Shown piece by piece: positions 21,337 to 31,804 of a DNA stretch of 32,184 nucleotides. Numbering within the stretch: position 1 is the stretch's first letter; each line of letters opens with the position of its first letter. Source of the DNA: Nostoc sp. TH1S01 (GTDB lineage Bacteria > Cyanobacteriota > Cyanobacteriia > Cyanobacteriales > Nostocaceae); the NCBI GenBank assembly GCA_018993265.1, contig JAGKSW010000007.1, forward strand, positions 1 to 32,184, in the 5' to 3' direction. Under the pieces are notes generated by a model that worked only from the letters and a program-made list of their open reading frames with translations, ran no database searches and was not told the DNA's origin. Both the position numbers and the translations under genes were made by a program.

Positions 21337-24300
21337 ATGACTCATCCTTTCCTTGAACGCCTGCGTAGTCCTGATAGCCCGGTGATTGTTTTTGACGGGG
21401 CGATGGGGACTAACTTGCAAACCCAAAACCTGACTGCTGAAGATTTCGGTGGCGCACAATATGAAGGTTGTAACGAATATTTAGTCCACACAAAACCTGA
21501 AGCTGTCGCCAAAGTGCATCGTGACTTTCTCGCGGCTGGTGCGGATGTAATTGAAACAGATAGTTTTGGTAGTACCTCGATTGTACTGGCAGAGTATGAC
21601 TTGGCAGACCAAGCCTATTACCTCAGCAAAAAAGCTGCTGAACTAGCCAAAAGTGTGGCTGCGGAATTTTCCACACTCGAAAAACCCCGCTTCGTTGCAG
21701 GTTCCATCGGCCCGACAACCAAACTCCCCACCTTGGGACATATTGACTTTGACACCATGAAGGCTGCTTTTGCGGAACAAGCCGAAGCATTAATAGATGG
21801 TGGTGTTGATTTATTGTTGGTTGAAACTTGCCAAGATGTGTTGCAAATCAAAGCTGCACTGAATGGGATAGAAGAAACCTTTGCGAAGAAAGGCGATCGC
21901 ATACCGTTGATGGTATCGGTGACAATGGAAAGTATGGGGACAATGCTGGTAGGTACAGAAATCAGTGCTGTCCTGACAATTTTAGAACCTTATCAAATAG
22001 ATATTCTTGGTTTGAACTGTGCCACAGGCCCAGACTTGATGAAACCACACATCAAGTATTTGGCAGAACATTCGCCGTTTACTGTTTCTTGTATTCCCAA
22101 TGCGGGTTTACCGGAGAATGTTGGCGGTCAAGCACACTACCGCTTGACACCGCTAGAATTACGTATGGCTTTGATGCACTTTGTTGAAGATTTGGGTGTC
22201 CAAGTGATAGGGGGTTGCTGTGGGACGCGTCCAGAACACATTCAACAATTGGCTGAAATCGCCAAAGACTTAAAGCCAAAAGTCAGACAGCCAAGCCTAG
22301 AACCGGCAGCTGCATCAATATATACTACTCAGCCGTACACCCAAGACAATTCTTTCTTGATTGTCGGGGAACGTCTCAACGCCAGCGGTTCTAAAAAGTG
22401 CCGCGATTTACTCAACGCCGAAGACTGGGACGGACTGGTTTCAATGGCCAGGGCGCAAGTGAAAGAAGGCGCACACATCTTGGATGTCAACGTCGATTAT
22501 GTTGGGCGTGACGGTGTGCGGGATATGCACGAATTAGTTTCGCGCATCGTGAATAATGTTACCTTACCTTTAATGCTCGACTCCACCGAATGGGAAAAAA
22601 TGGAGGCAGGGTTAAAGGTAGCTGGTGGTAAGTGTTTGCTGAACTCCACCAACTACGAAGACGGCGAACCGCGCTTTTTGAAAGTGCTGGAGTTAGCTAA
22701 ACAGTACGGTGCGGGTGTAGTTATTGGTACTATCGATGAAGAAGGTATGGCGCGAACAGCCGAGAGAAAATTTGCGATCGCTCAACGTGCCTACCGTCAA
22801 GCTGTAGAATATGGCATTCCACCCACAGAAATCTTCTTTGATACCTTAGCCCTACCAATTTCTACCGGGATTGAAGAAGACCGAGAAAACGGCAAAGCCA
22901 CCATTGCAGCCATTCGTCGCATTCGCCAAGAATTACCCGGATGTCATGTAATTTTGGGTGTTTCCAATATTTCCTTTGGACTTTCCGCCGCTGCGCGTAT
23001 CGTCCTTAACTCCATGTTTCTCCACGAAGCAATGGCAGTAGGAATGGATGCCGCAATTGTCAGCGCCAGCAAAATTTTACCACTGGCGAAGATTGAAGCC
23101 CGACATCAAGAAGTTTGTCGCCAGTTGATTTATGATGAGCGAAAATTTGAGGGCGATGTCTGCATTTACGACCCCCTAGCAGAACTTACTACATTATTTG
23201 CCGGAGTCAGCGCGAAACGCGACAAAGGCGTTGACGAAAGCCTCCCCATTGAAGAAATTCTTAAACGCCACATTATTGACGGCGAACGCATCGGTTTAGA
23301 AAAGCACCTCACCAAAGCCTTAGAAACCTACAAACCACTAGATATTATCAATACTTTCTTACTAGATGGGATGAAAGTAGTCGGTGAATTGTTTGGTTCA
23401 GGGCAAATGCAGCTACCCTTTGTATTGCAGTCTGCCGAAACCATGAAAGCAGCGGTAGCTTACCTAGAACCTTTCATGGAAAAATCCGAGGCGGGGAATA
23501 ATGCCAAAGGCAAGGTAATTATTGCCACAGTCAAGGGTGATGTCCACGACATTGGTAAAAACCTAGTGGATATTATCTTGTCCAACAACGGCTACAAGGT
23601 AATTAACCTGGGAATTAAGCAGCCAGTAGAAAACATCATCGAGGCGTACAATCAACACAAAGCTGATTGTATTGCCATGAGTGGTTTGCTGGTAAAATCC
23701 ACCGCCTTCATGAAAGAAAACTTAGAAATATTCAACGAAAAAGGAATTACTGTCCCCGTAATTTTAGGCGGCGCGGCGTTAACTCCTAAATTTGTTCATG
23801 ATGATTGCCAAAACACTTACAAAGGTAAAGTAGTTTATGGCAAAGATGCCTTTTCTGACTTGCATTTCATGGATAAATTAATGCCAGCCAAAGCCGCTGG
23901 TAACTGGGATGACTTGCAAGGGTTTTTGGATGAAGTCAGTGATGAAGCAGAAATCACTCAGCACTCAGCACTCAGCACTCAGCACTCAGCACCCAGCACT
24001 CCCCACTCCCCACTCCCCATTGATACAAGGCGTTCTGAAGCCGTCGCGGTAGATATAGAACGTCCCACGCCGCCATTCTGGGGAACCAAGTTATTACAAC
24101 CTGCTGATATTCCTCTAGAAGAATTGTTCTGGTATTTGGACTTGCAAGCTTTGATTGCGGGACAATGGCAATTCCGTAAGCCAAAGGAACAATCAAAAGA
24201 AGAATATCAGGCTTTCTTAGATGCAAAAGTTTACCCAATTTTAGAAAGTTGGAAGCAGCGAATTATTGAGGAGAATTTATTACATCCTCAAGTAATTTAC

Positions 24301-24867
24301 GGGTATTTCCCTTGTCAGGCTGATGGGAATACGCTGTATGTGTATGAAACCAATAACTTAGATGCAAAAGTAAAAGCCAGCTTTGAATTTCCCAGACAGA
24401 AATCTTTGCGACGCTTGTGCATTGCAGATTTCTTTGCGCCCAAGGAGTCGGGAATCATTGATGTTTTCCCGATGCAGGCGGTGACTGTGGGTGAAATTGC
24501 GACAGAATACGCTCAAAAGCTGTTTGCAGATAATCAATACACCGATTATCTCTACTTCCACGGTTTATCCGTACAGATGGCGGAAGCTTTAGCTGAGTGG
24601 ACACACGCCAGAATTCGCCAGGAGTTAGGTTTTGCTGCTGAGGAACCTGATAATATTCGGGATATTTTAGCCCAACGCTATCGCGGTTCGCGCTATAGTT
24701 TCGGCTATCCAGCTTGTCCCAATATTCAAGACCAGTACAAGCAATTAGAGTTGTTAGACACTGCCAGAATTAATCTGTATATGGATGAAAGTGAGCAACT
24801 TTATCCCGAACAGTCCACAACGGCAATTATTACCTACCACCCAGTAGCAAAGTACTTTAGTGCATAG
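21337..24867 (+). CDS. metH: Cobalamin-dependent methionine synthase
   Basis: This 1176-residue enzyme moves the methyl group of 5-methyltetrahydrofolate through cob(I)alamin to homocysteine (E. coli MetH has 1227 residues). Domains in order: homocysteine-binding barrel with zinc Cys228 and Cys294-Cys295 ([10 protein letters not shown]); pterin-binding barrel from about 340 ([30 protein letters not shown]); the B12 cap and B12 domain with base-off His737 in GDVHDIGKN; and a C-terminal AdoMet activation domain from about 900, including [15 protein letters not shown]. Residues 874-894, between the B12 and activation domains, are encoded by nine heptanucleotide repeats. A GATCCCCCC inverted-repeat element lies just before the gene. 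The start ATG at 21337 has a weak upstream AGGAAAAT. A repeat hairpin follows the stop. Confidence 0.97.
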   Translation: MTHPFLERLRSPDSPVIVFDGAMGTNLQTQNLTAEDFGGAQYEGCNEYLVHTKPEAVAKVHRDFLAAGADVIETDSFGSTSIVLAEYDLADQAYYLSKKAAELAKSVAAEFSTLEKPRFVAGSIGPTTKLPTLGHIDFDTMKAAFAEQAEALIDGGVDLLLVETCQDVLQIKAALNGIEETFAKKGDRIPLMVSVTMESMGTMLVGTEISAVLTILEPYQIDILGLNCATGPDLMKPHIKYLAEHSPFTVSCIPNAGLPENVGGQAHYRLTPLELRMALMHFVEDLGVQVIGGCCGTRPEHIQQLAEIAKDLKPKVRQPSLEPAAASIYTTQPYTQDNSFLIVGERLNASGSKKCRDLLNAEDWDGLVSMARAQVKEGAHILDVNVDYVGRDGVRDMHELVSRIVNNVTLPLMLDSTEWEKMEAGLKVAGGKCLLNSTNYEDGEPRFLKVLELAKQYGAGVVIGTIDEEGMARTAERKFAIAQRAYRQAVEYGIPPTEIFFDTLALPISTGIEEDRENGKATIAAIRRIRQELPGCHVILGVSNISFGLSAAARIVLNSMFLHEAMAVGMDAAIVSASKILPLAKIEARHQEVCRQLIYDERKFEGDVCIYDPLAELTTLFAGVSAKRDKGVDESLPIEEILKRHIIDGERIGLEKHLTKALETYKPLDIINTFLLDGMKVVGELFGSGQMQLPFVLQSAETMKAAVAYLEPFMEKSEAGNNAKGKVIIATVKGDVHDIGKNLVDIILSNNGYKVINLGIKQPVENIIEAYNQHKADCIAMSGLLVKSTAFMKENLEIFNEKGITVPVILGGAALTPKFVHDDCQNTYKGKVVYGKDAFSDLHFMDKLMPAKAAGNWDDLQGFLDEVSDEAEITQHSALSTQHSAPSTPHSPLPIDTRRSEAVAVDIERPTPPFWGTKLLQPADIPLEELFWYLDLQALIAGQWQFRKPKEQSKEEYQAFLDAKVYPILESWKQRIIEENLLHPQVIYGYFPCQADGNTLYVYETNNLDAKVKASFEFPRQKSLRRLCIADFFAPKESGIIDVFPMQAVTVGEIATEYAQKLFADNQYTDYLYFHGLSVQMAEALAEWTHARIRQELGFAAEEPDNIRDILAQRYRGSRYSFGYPACPNIQDQYKQLELLDTARINLYMDESEQLYPEQSTTAIITYHPVAKYFSA
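23956..24018 (+). repeat. Heptanucleotide repeats inside metH
   Basis: Five copies of ACTCAGC, one ACCCAGC and three ACTCCCC make 63 bp, a multiple of three. Translated, they give three related heptapeptides, [14 protein letters not shown] and TPHSPLP, a linker of MetH. The same ACTCAGC heptad is found outside genes at about 2308, 5659, 18864 and 26448. Confidence 0.95.
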
Positions 24868-24871
24868 GTAA

Positions 24872-24932
24872 TTAAGGGTGTAAGGGTGTGAGGGTGTAGG
24901 TATTCAAAACTCTTATAACCCTTCACCCTTAA
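24872..24932 (+). terminator. Repeat-derived hairpin after metH
   Basis: Direct 8-mers AAGGGTGT, AAGGGTGT and GAGGGTGT (24874-24897) are partly mirrored by ACCCTTCACCCTTAA (24918-24932), giving a stem of about 15 bp starting 5 bp after the metH stop. The spacer to 25209 also holds a CTTTGCGTCC repeat and CGCAAGAACTCTCTTAAACT at 24950-24969, which resembles the left end of the element at 31805. I see no gene in it. Confidence 0.55.
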
Positions 24933-25203
24933 ACCTTGAGTACTGACGCAAGAACTCTCTTAAACTCTTATAACTTTGTGTCCTTTGCGTCCTTTGCGGT
25001 TCGTTTTTCCATAATTTTGCGCCAGTCATAACCTTTTTTCTCAAACATCTGTATTCTTCTGATGAGTAGAATCTGGGGTTGTAGTATTTAGTATGGCGTG
25101 CTAAAAGTGTGTAGTTGCATTCTGAATCAGAAGTCACAGCAGTGTCTCTTAAATGTTAATGCTGCACTAACAGTACCTCAAAATTCAATTGAATGCTCTG
25201 TAA

Positions 25204-25578
<375 letters not shown>

Positions 25579-25585
25579 TTTTTCT

Positions 25586-25643
25586 ACCCATCATTAGCCA
25601 TCATTGAATTTACTTGAGGAGATGATGAAATTGTGATGGGTAT
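25586..25643 (+). terminator. Imperfect long hairpin after the zinc-ribbon gene
   Basis: TACCCATCA (25586-25594) pairs with TGATGGGTA (25635-25643) and, inside it, CATCAT (25600-25605) with ATGATG (25623-25628). It starts 7 bp after the stop. No T run follows, so its role as a terminator is uncertain. Confidence 0.5.
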
Positions 25644-25852
25644 TCCTGTTTATTTGGTGAGTAATAAAATAACCAAAAAGAGATTTATTGGTAATCTCAG
25701 GTGTTGTTATGCACTAAGTTAGCAATTTACTTGAGAACGTAATATTAATATTTATATGGGTCGTAGCAAAACCCAATTTGATTGTAAGCACACCTTGAAT
25801 ATCTCAAATATCAAGGTATTTATCCCACTGTTTGTACTGGCTAAAAACTTCT

Positions 25853-26425
25853 ATGATTCCCCAGGAAACTGATACAAAAGCAGCTAATACCTCATCAAAA
25901 ACATGGCGTGGTTGGCGAGAAAATTTAACTTTAGTAGCGATCGCTTTATTACTGGCAGTATTAATCAGAACTTTTGTAGCCGAACCTCGCTACATCCCTT
26001 CTGATTCTATGGTGCCAACTTTATATGAAGGCGATCGCTTGGTGGTAGAAAAAATTTCTTACCATTTTCAACCTCCCGCCACTGGGGATATCGTAGTTTT
26101 TCAAGCCCCTGAAGAATTGCAACGTCGCGGCTATCCCAAAGACCAAGCTTTTATTAAACGCGTAATTGCGACACCAGGAGAAACCATTAAAGTGGCTGGT
26201 GGCAAAGTTTATCTCAACGGTCAACCTTTGCAAGAAGATTATATCGCCGAACCACCAAATCAACCCTTTCCAGCAGTGCAAGTTCCACCAGATGAATTAT
26301 TTGTCATGGGAGACAATCGTAACGATAGTAATGACTCCCGTTATTGGGGTTTTCTCCCCAGACAAAATATCATTGGTCGGGCAGTATTTCGCTTTTGGCC
26401 ACTCAACCGCATAGGGTTTATTTAA
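25853..26425 (+). CDS. lepB: Signal peptidase I
   Basis: This 190-residue membrane protease removes signal peptides from exported proteins. One N-terminal membrane segment (about 25-42, LTLVAIALLLAVLIRTFV) is followed by the catalytic Ser52 in YIPSDSMVPTL and the general base Lys102 in FIKRVIATPGE. The C-terminal box VMGDNRNDSNDSRYWGFLP is complete. The size is that of the short cyanobacterial and Gram-positive forms with a single anchor. ATG at 25853 is preferred over TTG at 25832, which adds seven residues. It converges on panB with 43 bp between, including an AGCACTCAGCACTTT repeat at 26447-26461. Confidence 0.95.
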   Translation: MIPQETDTKAANTSSKTWRGWRENLTLVAIALLLAVLIRTFVAEPRYIPSDSMVPTLYEGDRLVVEKISYHFQPPATGDIVVFQAPEELQRRGYPKDQAFIKRVIATPGETIKVAGGKVYLNGQPLQEDYIAEPPNQPFPAVQVPPDELFVMGDNRNDSNDSRYWGFLPRQNIIGRAVFRFWPLNRIGFI

Positions 26426-26468
26426 TACCAAGTGGGCGTAGGGAATAGCACTCAGCACTTTACAAAAA

Positions 26469-27239
26469 TTACGGAAATTTTCGCTCCCGCACTTCCATTG
26501 CGTAATTCTGTACAGCTTGAGTAATTGTCTCTCGCAGGTTGGTGTAGTTTTTAGCAAATGGTGGTTGCTTGGCGGAAAGACCAAGAACATCTGAAGTAAC
26601 TAACACTTGACCATCGCAGTAGGAACCAGCACCAATCCCAATTGTGGGAATGCTGAGTTTTTCTGTGATTTGCCTTGCCAAATCTGCGGGAATATGCTCT
26701 AACACAATGGAGAAGACACCTGCTTGTTCTAAAGCGATCGCTTCATTTAAAATTCTTTCTGCTTGTTCTTCAGTCTTTCCCTGCTGGCGCAAACCCAGTT
26801 GATGAACGGATTGCGGTGTCAACCCCACATGACCCATCACCGGAATTCCCGCTTGGACTAAACGCGCAATTGTTTCTACCATTGCTGGGTAGCCACCTTC
26901 TAGCTTGACTGCTTGCGCCCCAGTTTCCTTTAAAATTCTGCCAGCTGAGTGCATAGCTTGAGCAATACTTTCTTGATAAGTTAAGAATGGCAAATCAACC
27001 ACCACTAAAGCGCGTTTGACACCCCGACGCACCGCTTTAGCATGAAATAGCATTTCCTCTAGGGTAATGGGGAGTGTGGTTTCATAACCTAAAATCACCG
27101 CCATTGAGTCTCCAACCAAAATTAAGTCTACACCAGCCGCGTCGATCAGTTGGGCGATCGCATAATCCCAAGCAGTTAACGCGGCGATCGCACGTCCCTG
27201 TTGTTTCCATTGAATCAATTGCTGGGTAGTAACTGGCAT
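26469..27239 (-). CDS. panB: 3-methyl-2-oxobutanoate hydroxymethyltransferase (pantothenate synthesis)
   Basis: PanB makes ketopantoate from 2-oxoisovalerate and 5,10-methylenetetrahydrofolate, the first committed step to pantothenate and CoA. The 256-residue protein has the whole (beta/alpha)8 barrel of the family: [26 protein letters not shown] with the metal-binding Asp44, VVVDLPF (Asp82), [25 protein letters not shown]-type [18 protein letters not shown] with the catalytic Glu, and [24 protein letters not shown]. The length is normal. Start is ATG at 27239. The propeller-protein gene upstream on the same strand ends 106 bp before, separated by heptad repeats, so it is probably a separate unit. 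Confidence 0.96.
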   Translation of the reverse strand: MPVTTQQLIQWKQQGRAIAALTAWDYAIAQLIDAAGVDLILVGDSMAVILGYETTLPITLEEMLFHAKAVRRGVKRALVVVDLPFLTYQESIAQAMHSAGRILKETGAQAVKLEGGYPAMVETIARLVQAGIPVMGHVGLTPQSVHQLGLRQQGKTEEQAERILNEAIALEQAGVFSIVLEHIPADLARQITEKLSIPTIGIGAGSYCDGQVLVTSDVLGLSAKQPPFAKNYTNLRETITQAVQNYAMEVRERKFP

Positions 27240-27260
27240 TTTTTACTGGGGGGGAGTAGG

Positions 27261-27349
27261 GGTTAGAGGCTAGAGGTTAGAGGCTAGAGGTTAGATGTTA
27301 GGGTTAGTGTAAAGTTTCTAATCCCTAGTCCCTAGCCTCTAGTCCCTAC
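27261..27349. repeat. Heptad repeats in mirror orientation
   Basis: Alternating GGTTAGA and GGCTAGA (five units, 27261-27295) are followed by TCCCTAG, TCCCTAG, CCTCTAG and TCCCTAC (27322-27349), roughly their complement, so the segment can fold into a hairpin. It fills the gap between the propeller gene (and overlaps its last codons) and panB. Confidence 0.8.
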
Positions 27350-28467
27350 TTAACTGCACGACTGAAAGCAAGATGGGGTTTTGCACCATTCTTTTTGGGC
27401 ATTAACCAAGCTAAACCTTCACTAGTACCGATCCATAATTTATTACCAATATCGGGTACAAGAGCAAGAACTCGACTAGAAGGAAGTCCCCCAACTTGAT
27501 CTAAAAGAACGCCTGTATTTGGATTTAATCGTAACAAACCGTTACTCGTCCCTACCCAAACACTACCATCTTGGGCAAAGCGCACTGCTGTGACATTTCT
27601 CCCTCGCAATGGAGTTACAGACCGTAGTACTTTATCTGTTTTTGGGTCGATTACTAGCAAATTATTTGCCATTCCCGCCCAAATCAAACCTTCTGGACTA
27701 ATAGCTAAAGTTTGTACTGTTGTGCCTGGTAATCCGTCAATCCGCTTCATAATATAAGCATTAGCAGTATTTACCCGCACCAATCCATCCAAAGTCCCCA
27801 CCCAAAGTTGACCTTCCGCATCTAAAGTCAAAGTATTGGCGCTGACTCCAGGCAAATTTTTCACTGTCGTCATAATTAAACCTTGGTCGGGACTAATTAA
27901 AGCTAAACCGCTATCAGTTCCTACCCACAAGTAACCACGTTTATCAACCAACATCGACAACACCCGCTTGGAAGGCAAAAATAAATTCTGCGCTGTAATC
28001 TCATTAGTGCGGGGGTCAACTCGCATTAGTCCTTCATAAGTTCCCACCCATAAACGCCCTACTTTATCTTGTGCTAAAGCACCAATAGCAACATTGGGTA
28101 AATTTACACGCGCCAATATCTTACCTGTCTTGGGGTCAATCCGCGATAGTCCCCGCCAAGAACCCACCCACAGATTGCCTTTAAAGTCCTTCAGCAAGTT
28201 ACTTACACGATAATCTGTTTCTATAAATCTTTCTTCAACATTTCTCTCATCAGGTAAAGGTTTTACTTGTGGCGGTGGTGCTGAAGCTGGGTAATAAGGA
28301 GCCAACTCAGATGGCTTAATATCTGGAGTTTGGGGTGATGGAGTACCACTACTTGTTTGCGCCTTTGCTGGATTTGTCATCAGTACAAGGCCAATGTTTG
28401 CCAAAGTCATTAATCCCAGCAACATCGAAGTAATCAAAAAACTAATACGCTTGCGAAACAATACCAC
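27346..28467 (-). CDS. Seven-repeat regulator-type beta-propeller protein, membrane-anchored or exported
   Basis: The 373-residue protein starts with a basic N-terminus and a hydrophobic segment (about 8-35, ISFLITSMLLGLMTLANIGLVLMT, then NPAKAQT, a possible cleavage site), then a Pro-rich linker. Residues from about 85 on contain seven copies of the Reg_prop pattern LWVGTxxGLxRxDPxTGxI (LWVGSWRGL, LWVGTYEGL, LWVGTDSGL, LWVGTLDGL, IWAGMANNL, VWVGTSNGL, LWIGTSEGL), enough for one seven-blade propeller. In hybrid two-component sensors this module is the periplasmic ligand sensor. Here it stands alone, without kinase or DNA-binding domains, so it may be a free binding protein. Start is GTG at 28467 with GAGG 10 bases upstream. 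It diverges from rbcL. Confidence 0.87.
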   Translation of the reverse strand: MVLFRKRISFLITSMLLGLMTLANIGLVLMTNPAKAQTSSGTPSPQTPDIKPSELAPYYPASAPPPQVKPLPDERNVEERFIETDYRVSNLLKDFKGNLWVGSWRGLSRIDPKTGKILARVNLPNVAIGALAQDKVGRLWVGTYEGLMRVDPRTNEITAQNLFLPSKRVLSMLVDKRGYLWVGTDSGLALISPDQGLIMTTVKNLPGVSANTLTLDAEGQLWVGTLDGLVRVNTANAYIMKRIDGLPGTTVQTLAISPEGLIWAGMANNLLVIDPKTDKVLRSVTPLRGRNVTAVRFAQDGSVWVGTSNGLLRLNPNTGVLLDQVGGLPSSRVLALVPDIGNKLWIGTSEGLAWLMPKKNGAKPHLAFSRAVK

Positions 28468-29318
28468 AGTGACATTTCCTCAAAAGAGAGTAAGTTTAGC
28501 CATTGCCTAAACTGGCTGGCGGTTAAACTCAGTGTTCCCCTGATTGATATTGTTTAAATCGTCTTCAAGAATTTTTCCTAGAAATTGCTGAGTAATGGTT
28601 AATAGTGATTTTCCCCTGCACCCTTATTCCCTATTCTCGACTCCCTATCCCCTACTCCCCAATCTATCGTTCATATTTCATTACAATCAAAAGCAACATT
28701 TGTAAACTAGGTTTAACAAAATGTTTAAATATTTATGTAATAACAAATTTAAATATATAAGTTAAGAACTTTCAAAGAATAACTTATGCAATTTATTGAT
28801 ATATTGTGAGACAAGTTACAAATTACGTTGTGTGCCATTTTGTCTTTCGCTCACTGCTCGACTAAATCAGCGTCCAGCAGATTCTCTCCTAGACTGGTTT
28901 CTATAAGAGGAACACAGCAAGAGTGCGGATGCAGGAGTGTAAGCTAGATAGCTCATTCCCTGAAATAACCGAATTTAAAAGAGAATAATCTCATACTTTC
29001 TGCGAAGTGGAGAGTTTTTAGTGAGGCTGAGAAGATTTAGCGAGTAAAGAGGAATAAATAAAAGAAATATTTTCATCAAACGAGGGAAAAGCAAGAGCGT
29101 CAGATGATGCCCTGCTAGGCGTGAATGGCACTGGTGAAGCGGGTTGCCGCCACAGCAAGTGTTAATAAGAAAAATGCTCCCTTTTGGCGAAGACAACCTC
29201 TAACAAAAATTTTGCCTAATCTTCTCCTCTGCTGATCAGGGAAAGAAAAAAAGGTGAGAGGAAGTTGCACAAAACGTGATTTGATAAGTAAAAAGAGTGA
29301 CATCTTGGAAGGATAGAT
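28468..29318. promoter_or_regulatory. Long rbcL upstream/leader region
   Basis: 850 bp without a credible gene. At 28617-28668 there are CCCTATC-type heptads. At 28757-28787 ATAAGTTA and TAACTTAT form an exact 8-bp inverted repeat 15 bases apart in an AT-rich stretch, a plausible site for a LysR-type regulator such as RbcR/CbbR. Positions 28830-29306 are less AT-rich and probably the long mRNA leader. GGAAGGA at 29308-29314 is the rbcL ribosome site. I looked for an NtcA site (GTA-N8-TAC) in the AT-rich part and saw none. Confidence 0.5.
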
Positions 29319-30749
29319 ATGTCTTACGCTCAAACGAAGACTCAGTCAAAAGCTGGGTATCAAGCCGGGGTTAAAGATTACAGACTTACATATTACACAC
29401 CCGATTACACACCAAAAGACACAGATATTCTGGCAGCGTTCCGTGTTACACCTCAGCCCGGAGTTCCTTTTGAGGAAGCAGGCGCGGCTGTAGCGGCTGA
29501 GTCTTCCACTGGTACTTGGACAACCGTATGGACAGACTTGTTGACCGACCTAGATCGCTACAAAGGTCGTTGCTACGATATCGAACCCGTTCCTGGCGAA
29601 GACAATCAATTTATTGCCTACATTGCCTATCCTCTAGATTTGTTTGAAGAAGGTTCTGTAACCAATATGTTTACCTCCATTGTAGGTAACGTATTTGGTT
29701 TCAAAGCGTTGAAAGCTCTGCGTCTAGAAGACTTACGGATTCCTGTTGCTTACCTCAAGACCTTCCAAGGCCCTCCCCACGGTATCCAAGTTGAGCGTGA
29801 CAAGTTAAACAAATACGGTCGTCCTCTGTTGGGATGTACAATCAAACCCAAATTGGGTTTGTCTGCTAAGAACTACGGTCGTGCAGTATATGAGTGCTTG
29901 CGCGGCGGTTTGGACTTTACAAAAGATGATGAAAACATCAACTCTGCACCATTCCAAAGATGGCGCGATCGCTTCTTGTTCGTAGCTGACGCTATCCACA
30001 AGTCTCAAGCAGAAACAGGCGAAATCAAAGGTCACTACTTAAACGTAACCGCTCCTACCTGCGAAGAAATGTTGAAGCGGGCTGAGTACGCTAAAGAACT
30101 CGGTATGCCCATCATCATGCATGACTACCTAACCGCAGGTTTCACCGCTAACACCACCTTGGCTCGTTGGTGTCGTGACAACGGTTTGTTGCTGCACATC
30201 CACCGCGCGATGCACGCAGTAATCGACCGTCAAAAGAACCACGGTATCCACTTCCGTGTATTGGCTAAAGCTCTGCGGATGTCTGGTGGTGACCACATCC
30301 ACACCGGTACTGTTGTAGGTAAACTAGAAGGCGATCGCGGTATCACAATGGGCTTCGTTGACCTGTTGCGTGAAAACTACGTTGAGCAAGACAGATCTCG
30401 CGGTATCTACTTCACCCAAGATTGGGCTTCCATGCCTGGTGTAATGGCAGTTGCTTCTGGTGGTATCCACATTTGGCACATGCCCGCACTAGTTGAAATC
30501 TTCGGTGATGACTCCGTACTACAATTCGGTGGTGGTACACTAGGCCACCCCTGGGGTAACGCTCCTGGTGCAACCGCTAACCGTGTTGCGCTCGAAGCTT
30601 GTATCCAAGCTCGTAACGAAGGTCGCAACCTAGCTCGTGAAGGTAACGATATCATCCGCGAAGCTGCTAAGTGGTCTCCTGAATTGGCTGCTGCTTGCGA
30701 ACTGTGGAAAGAAATTAAGTTCGAGTTTGAGACTGTTGATACCGTCTGA
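29319..30749 (+). CDS. rbcL: RuBisCO large subunit, form IB
   Basis: RuBisCO fixes CO2 on ribulose-1,5-bisphosphate in the carboxysome. The 476-residue chain is complete and of cyanobacterial/green type. The carbamylated Lys202 (Lys201 in plants) is in [13 protein letters not shown] and the catalytic Lys176 in TIKPKLGLS. Loop 6 [12 protein letters not shown], the GGHIHxW-type GGIHIWHMP and the [11 protein letters not shown] phosphate loop are intact. Codon use is visibly more biased (AAC, CGT, GGT) than in neighbouring genes, as expected for very high expression. GGAAGGA precedes the ATG. It leads the rbcL-rbcX-rbcS operon, and a hairpin-forming repeat lies between it and rbcX. Confidence 0.99.
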   Translation: MSYAQTKTQSKAGYQAGVKDYRLTYYTPDYTPKDTDILAAFRVTPQPGVPFEEAGAAVAAESSTGTWTTVWTDLLTDLDRYKGRCYDIEPVPGEDNQFIAYIAYPLDLFEEGSVTNMFTSIVGNVFGFKALKALRLEDLRIPVAYLKTFQGPPHGIQVERDKLNKYGRPLLGCTIKPKLGLSAKNYGRAVYECLRGGLDFTKDDENINSAPFQRWRDRFLFVADAIHKSQAETGEIKGHYLNVTAPTCEEMLKRAEYAKELGMPIIMHDYLTAGFTANTTLARWCRDNGLLLHIHRAMHAVIDRQKNHGIHFRVLAKALRMSGGDHIHTGTVVGKLEGDRGITMGFVDLLRENYVEQDRSRGIYFTQDWASMPGVMAVASGGIHIWHMPALVEIFGDDSVLQFGGGTLGHPWGNAPGATANRVALEACIQARNEGRNLAREGNDIIREAAKWSPELAAACELWKEIKFEFETVDTV

Positions 30750-30754
30750 TAATC

Positions 30755-30821
30755 AAGTAAAAGGTAAAAAGTTAAAAGGTAAAAGAAATCTTTTTACTTA
30801 TTTACTTTTTACTTTTAACTT
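30755..30821 (+). repeat. A-rich repeat hairpin between rbcL and rbcX
   Basis: Repeats of AAAAGGT and AAAAGTT on the left are mirrored by TTTTTAC-type repeats on the right: AAGTAAAAGGTAAAAAG at 30755-30771 against CTTTTTACTTTTAACTT at 30805-30821. The imperfect stem begins 6 bp after the rbcL stop. It could stabilise the rbcL message or reduce read-through into rbcXS. Confidence 0.75.
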
Positions 30822-30841
30822 AAATTTGGGCTGGGTCAAGC

Positions 30842-31249
30842 ATGAATCTCAAGCAAATTGCGAAAGATACAGCCAAAACTCTCCAAAGCTACCTGACTTA
30901 TCAGGCGTTGAGGACTGTACTGGCACAGCTAGGCGAAACAAATCCACCATTGGCAGTTTGGCTGCATAACTTTTCCGCCGGAAAAGTCCAGGATGGAGAA
31001 GCTTATATAGAACAACTTATCCAAGAAAAGCCAGAATTAGCTTTGCGGATAATGACAGTCAGAGAACATATTGCTGAAGAAGTTGCTGAATTTTTACCAG
31101 AAATGGTTCGCACTGGTATTCAGCAAGCCAATATGGAACAGCGTCGCCAGCATTTAGAACGCATCACGCAGCTGAGTTTATCAAACCCCAGTCCTGAATC
31201 AGAACAACAAAGATTTTCCGATCCTGACTGGGACAACTTAGCCAGTTAG
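30842..31249 (+). CDS. rbcX: RuBisCO assembly chaperone RbcX
   Basis: RbcX is a dimeric four-helix chaperone that clamps the C-terminal tail of RbcL and promotes assembly of the L8 core after GroEL release. The 135-residue protein shows the family sequence from the start: [41 protein letters not shown], and the second half with [21 protein letters not shown] and the conserved [13 protein letters not shown] helix. The C-terminus is a disordered Ser/Pro/Glu tail, as in other members. It sits between rbcL and rbcS, the order typical of beta-cyanobacteria with the rbcLXS arrangement, 92 bp after rbcL and 46 bp before rbcS. Confidence 0.97.
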   Translation: MNLKQIAKDTAKTLQSYLTYQALRTVLAQLGETNPPLAVWLHNFSAGKVQDGEAYIEQLIQEKPELALRIMTVREHIAEEVAEFLPEMVRTGIQQANMEQRRQHLERITQLSLSNPSPESEQQRFSDPDWDNLAS

Positions 31250-31295
31250 GAAATATCCAAGCCGTCACAAAATAGCAAACCGTTATTATTTAGCT

Positions 31296-31625
31296 ATGCA
31301 AACCCTACCAAAAGAGCGCCGCTACGAAACCCTTTCTTATCTTCCTCCTCTGAGCGATGCTCAAATCGAGAAGCAAGTTCAGTACATTCTGAATCAAGGT
31401 TACATCCCAGCGATCGAGTTTAACGAAACCTCTGAACCCACCGAGTTCTACTGGACACTGTGGAAGTTGCCTTTGTTCGGTGCTAAATCCACACGCGAAG
31501 TATTGAGCGAAGTTCAATCCTGCCGTTCTCAATATCCTACCCACTATATTCGTGTTGTAGGTTTCGATAACATCAAGCAGTGCCAAGTTCTCAGCTTCAT
31601 CGTTCACAAACCCAACAGATACTGA
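31296..31625 (+). CDS. rbcS: RuBisCO small subunit
   Basis: The 109-residue small subunit caps the L8 core to form L8S8. It starts [21 protein letters not shown] and contains the hallmark [14 protein letters not shown] and [23 protein letters not shown], the normal length for cyanobacteria, which lack the longer plant betaA-betaB loop. Codon use is as biased as in rbcL. It is the last gene of the operon; a strong terminator lies at 31681-31714. Confidence 0.98.
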   Translation: MQTLPKERRYETLSYLPPLSDAQIEKQVQYILNQGYIPAIEFNETSEPTEFYWTLWKLPLFGAKSTREVLSEVQSCRSQYPTHYIRVVGFDNIKQCQVLSFIVHKPNRY

Positions 31626-31680
31626 AAAGGTTACAGGTAAAGGGTAAAAATCCTAATACCTGTGTTGATTCAATTTAAAG

Positions 31681-31714
31681 AAGAGAGGTCAAAGTAACAG
31701 CCTCTCTTTTTTTT
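31681..31714 (+). terminator. Rho-independent terminator of rbcLXS
   Basis: AAGAGAGG (31681-31688) pairs with CCTCTCTT (31701-31708) and is followed by a run of T to 31714, 55 bp after the rbcS stop. It is the clearest terminator in the window. Confidence 0.9.
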
Positions 31715-31804
31715 GGGTATGCATGAAAAATAGCATGATTCTTAATCATACTTAACATTACACTCTTGTATGTGTTTCTAGTTATGATTGTGTCCTTTAC
31801 AGTT

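Noticed and set aside
24913-25137. 74-codon minus-strand open frame between metH and the zinc-ribbon gene
   Set aside because: Its sequence (PQRTQRTQSYKSLREF) is a common translation of the CTTTGCGTCC intergenic repeat, not a protein.
28680-28840. NtcA site (GTA-N8-TAC) before rbcL
   Set aside because: The closest sequences (GTAAACTAGGTTTA, GTTACAAATTACG) do not fit the consensus.
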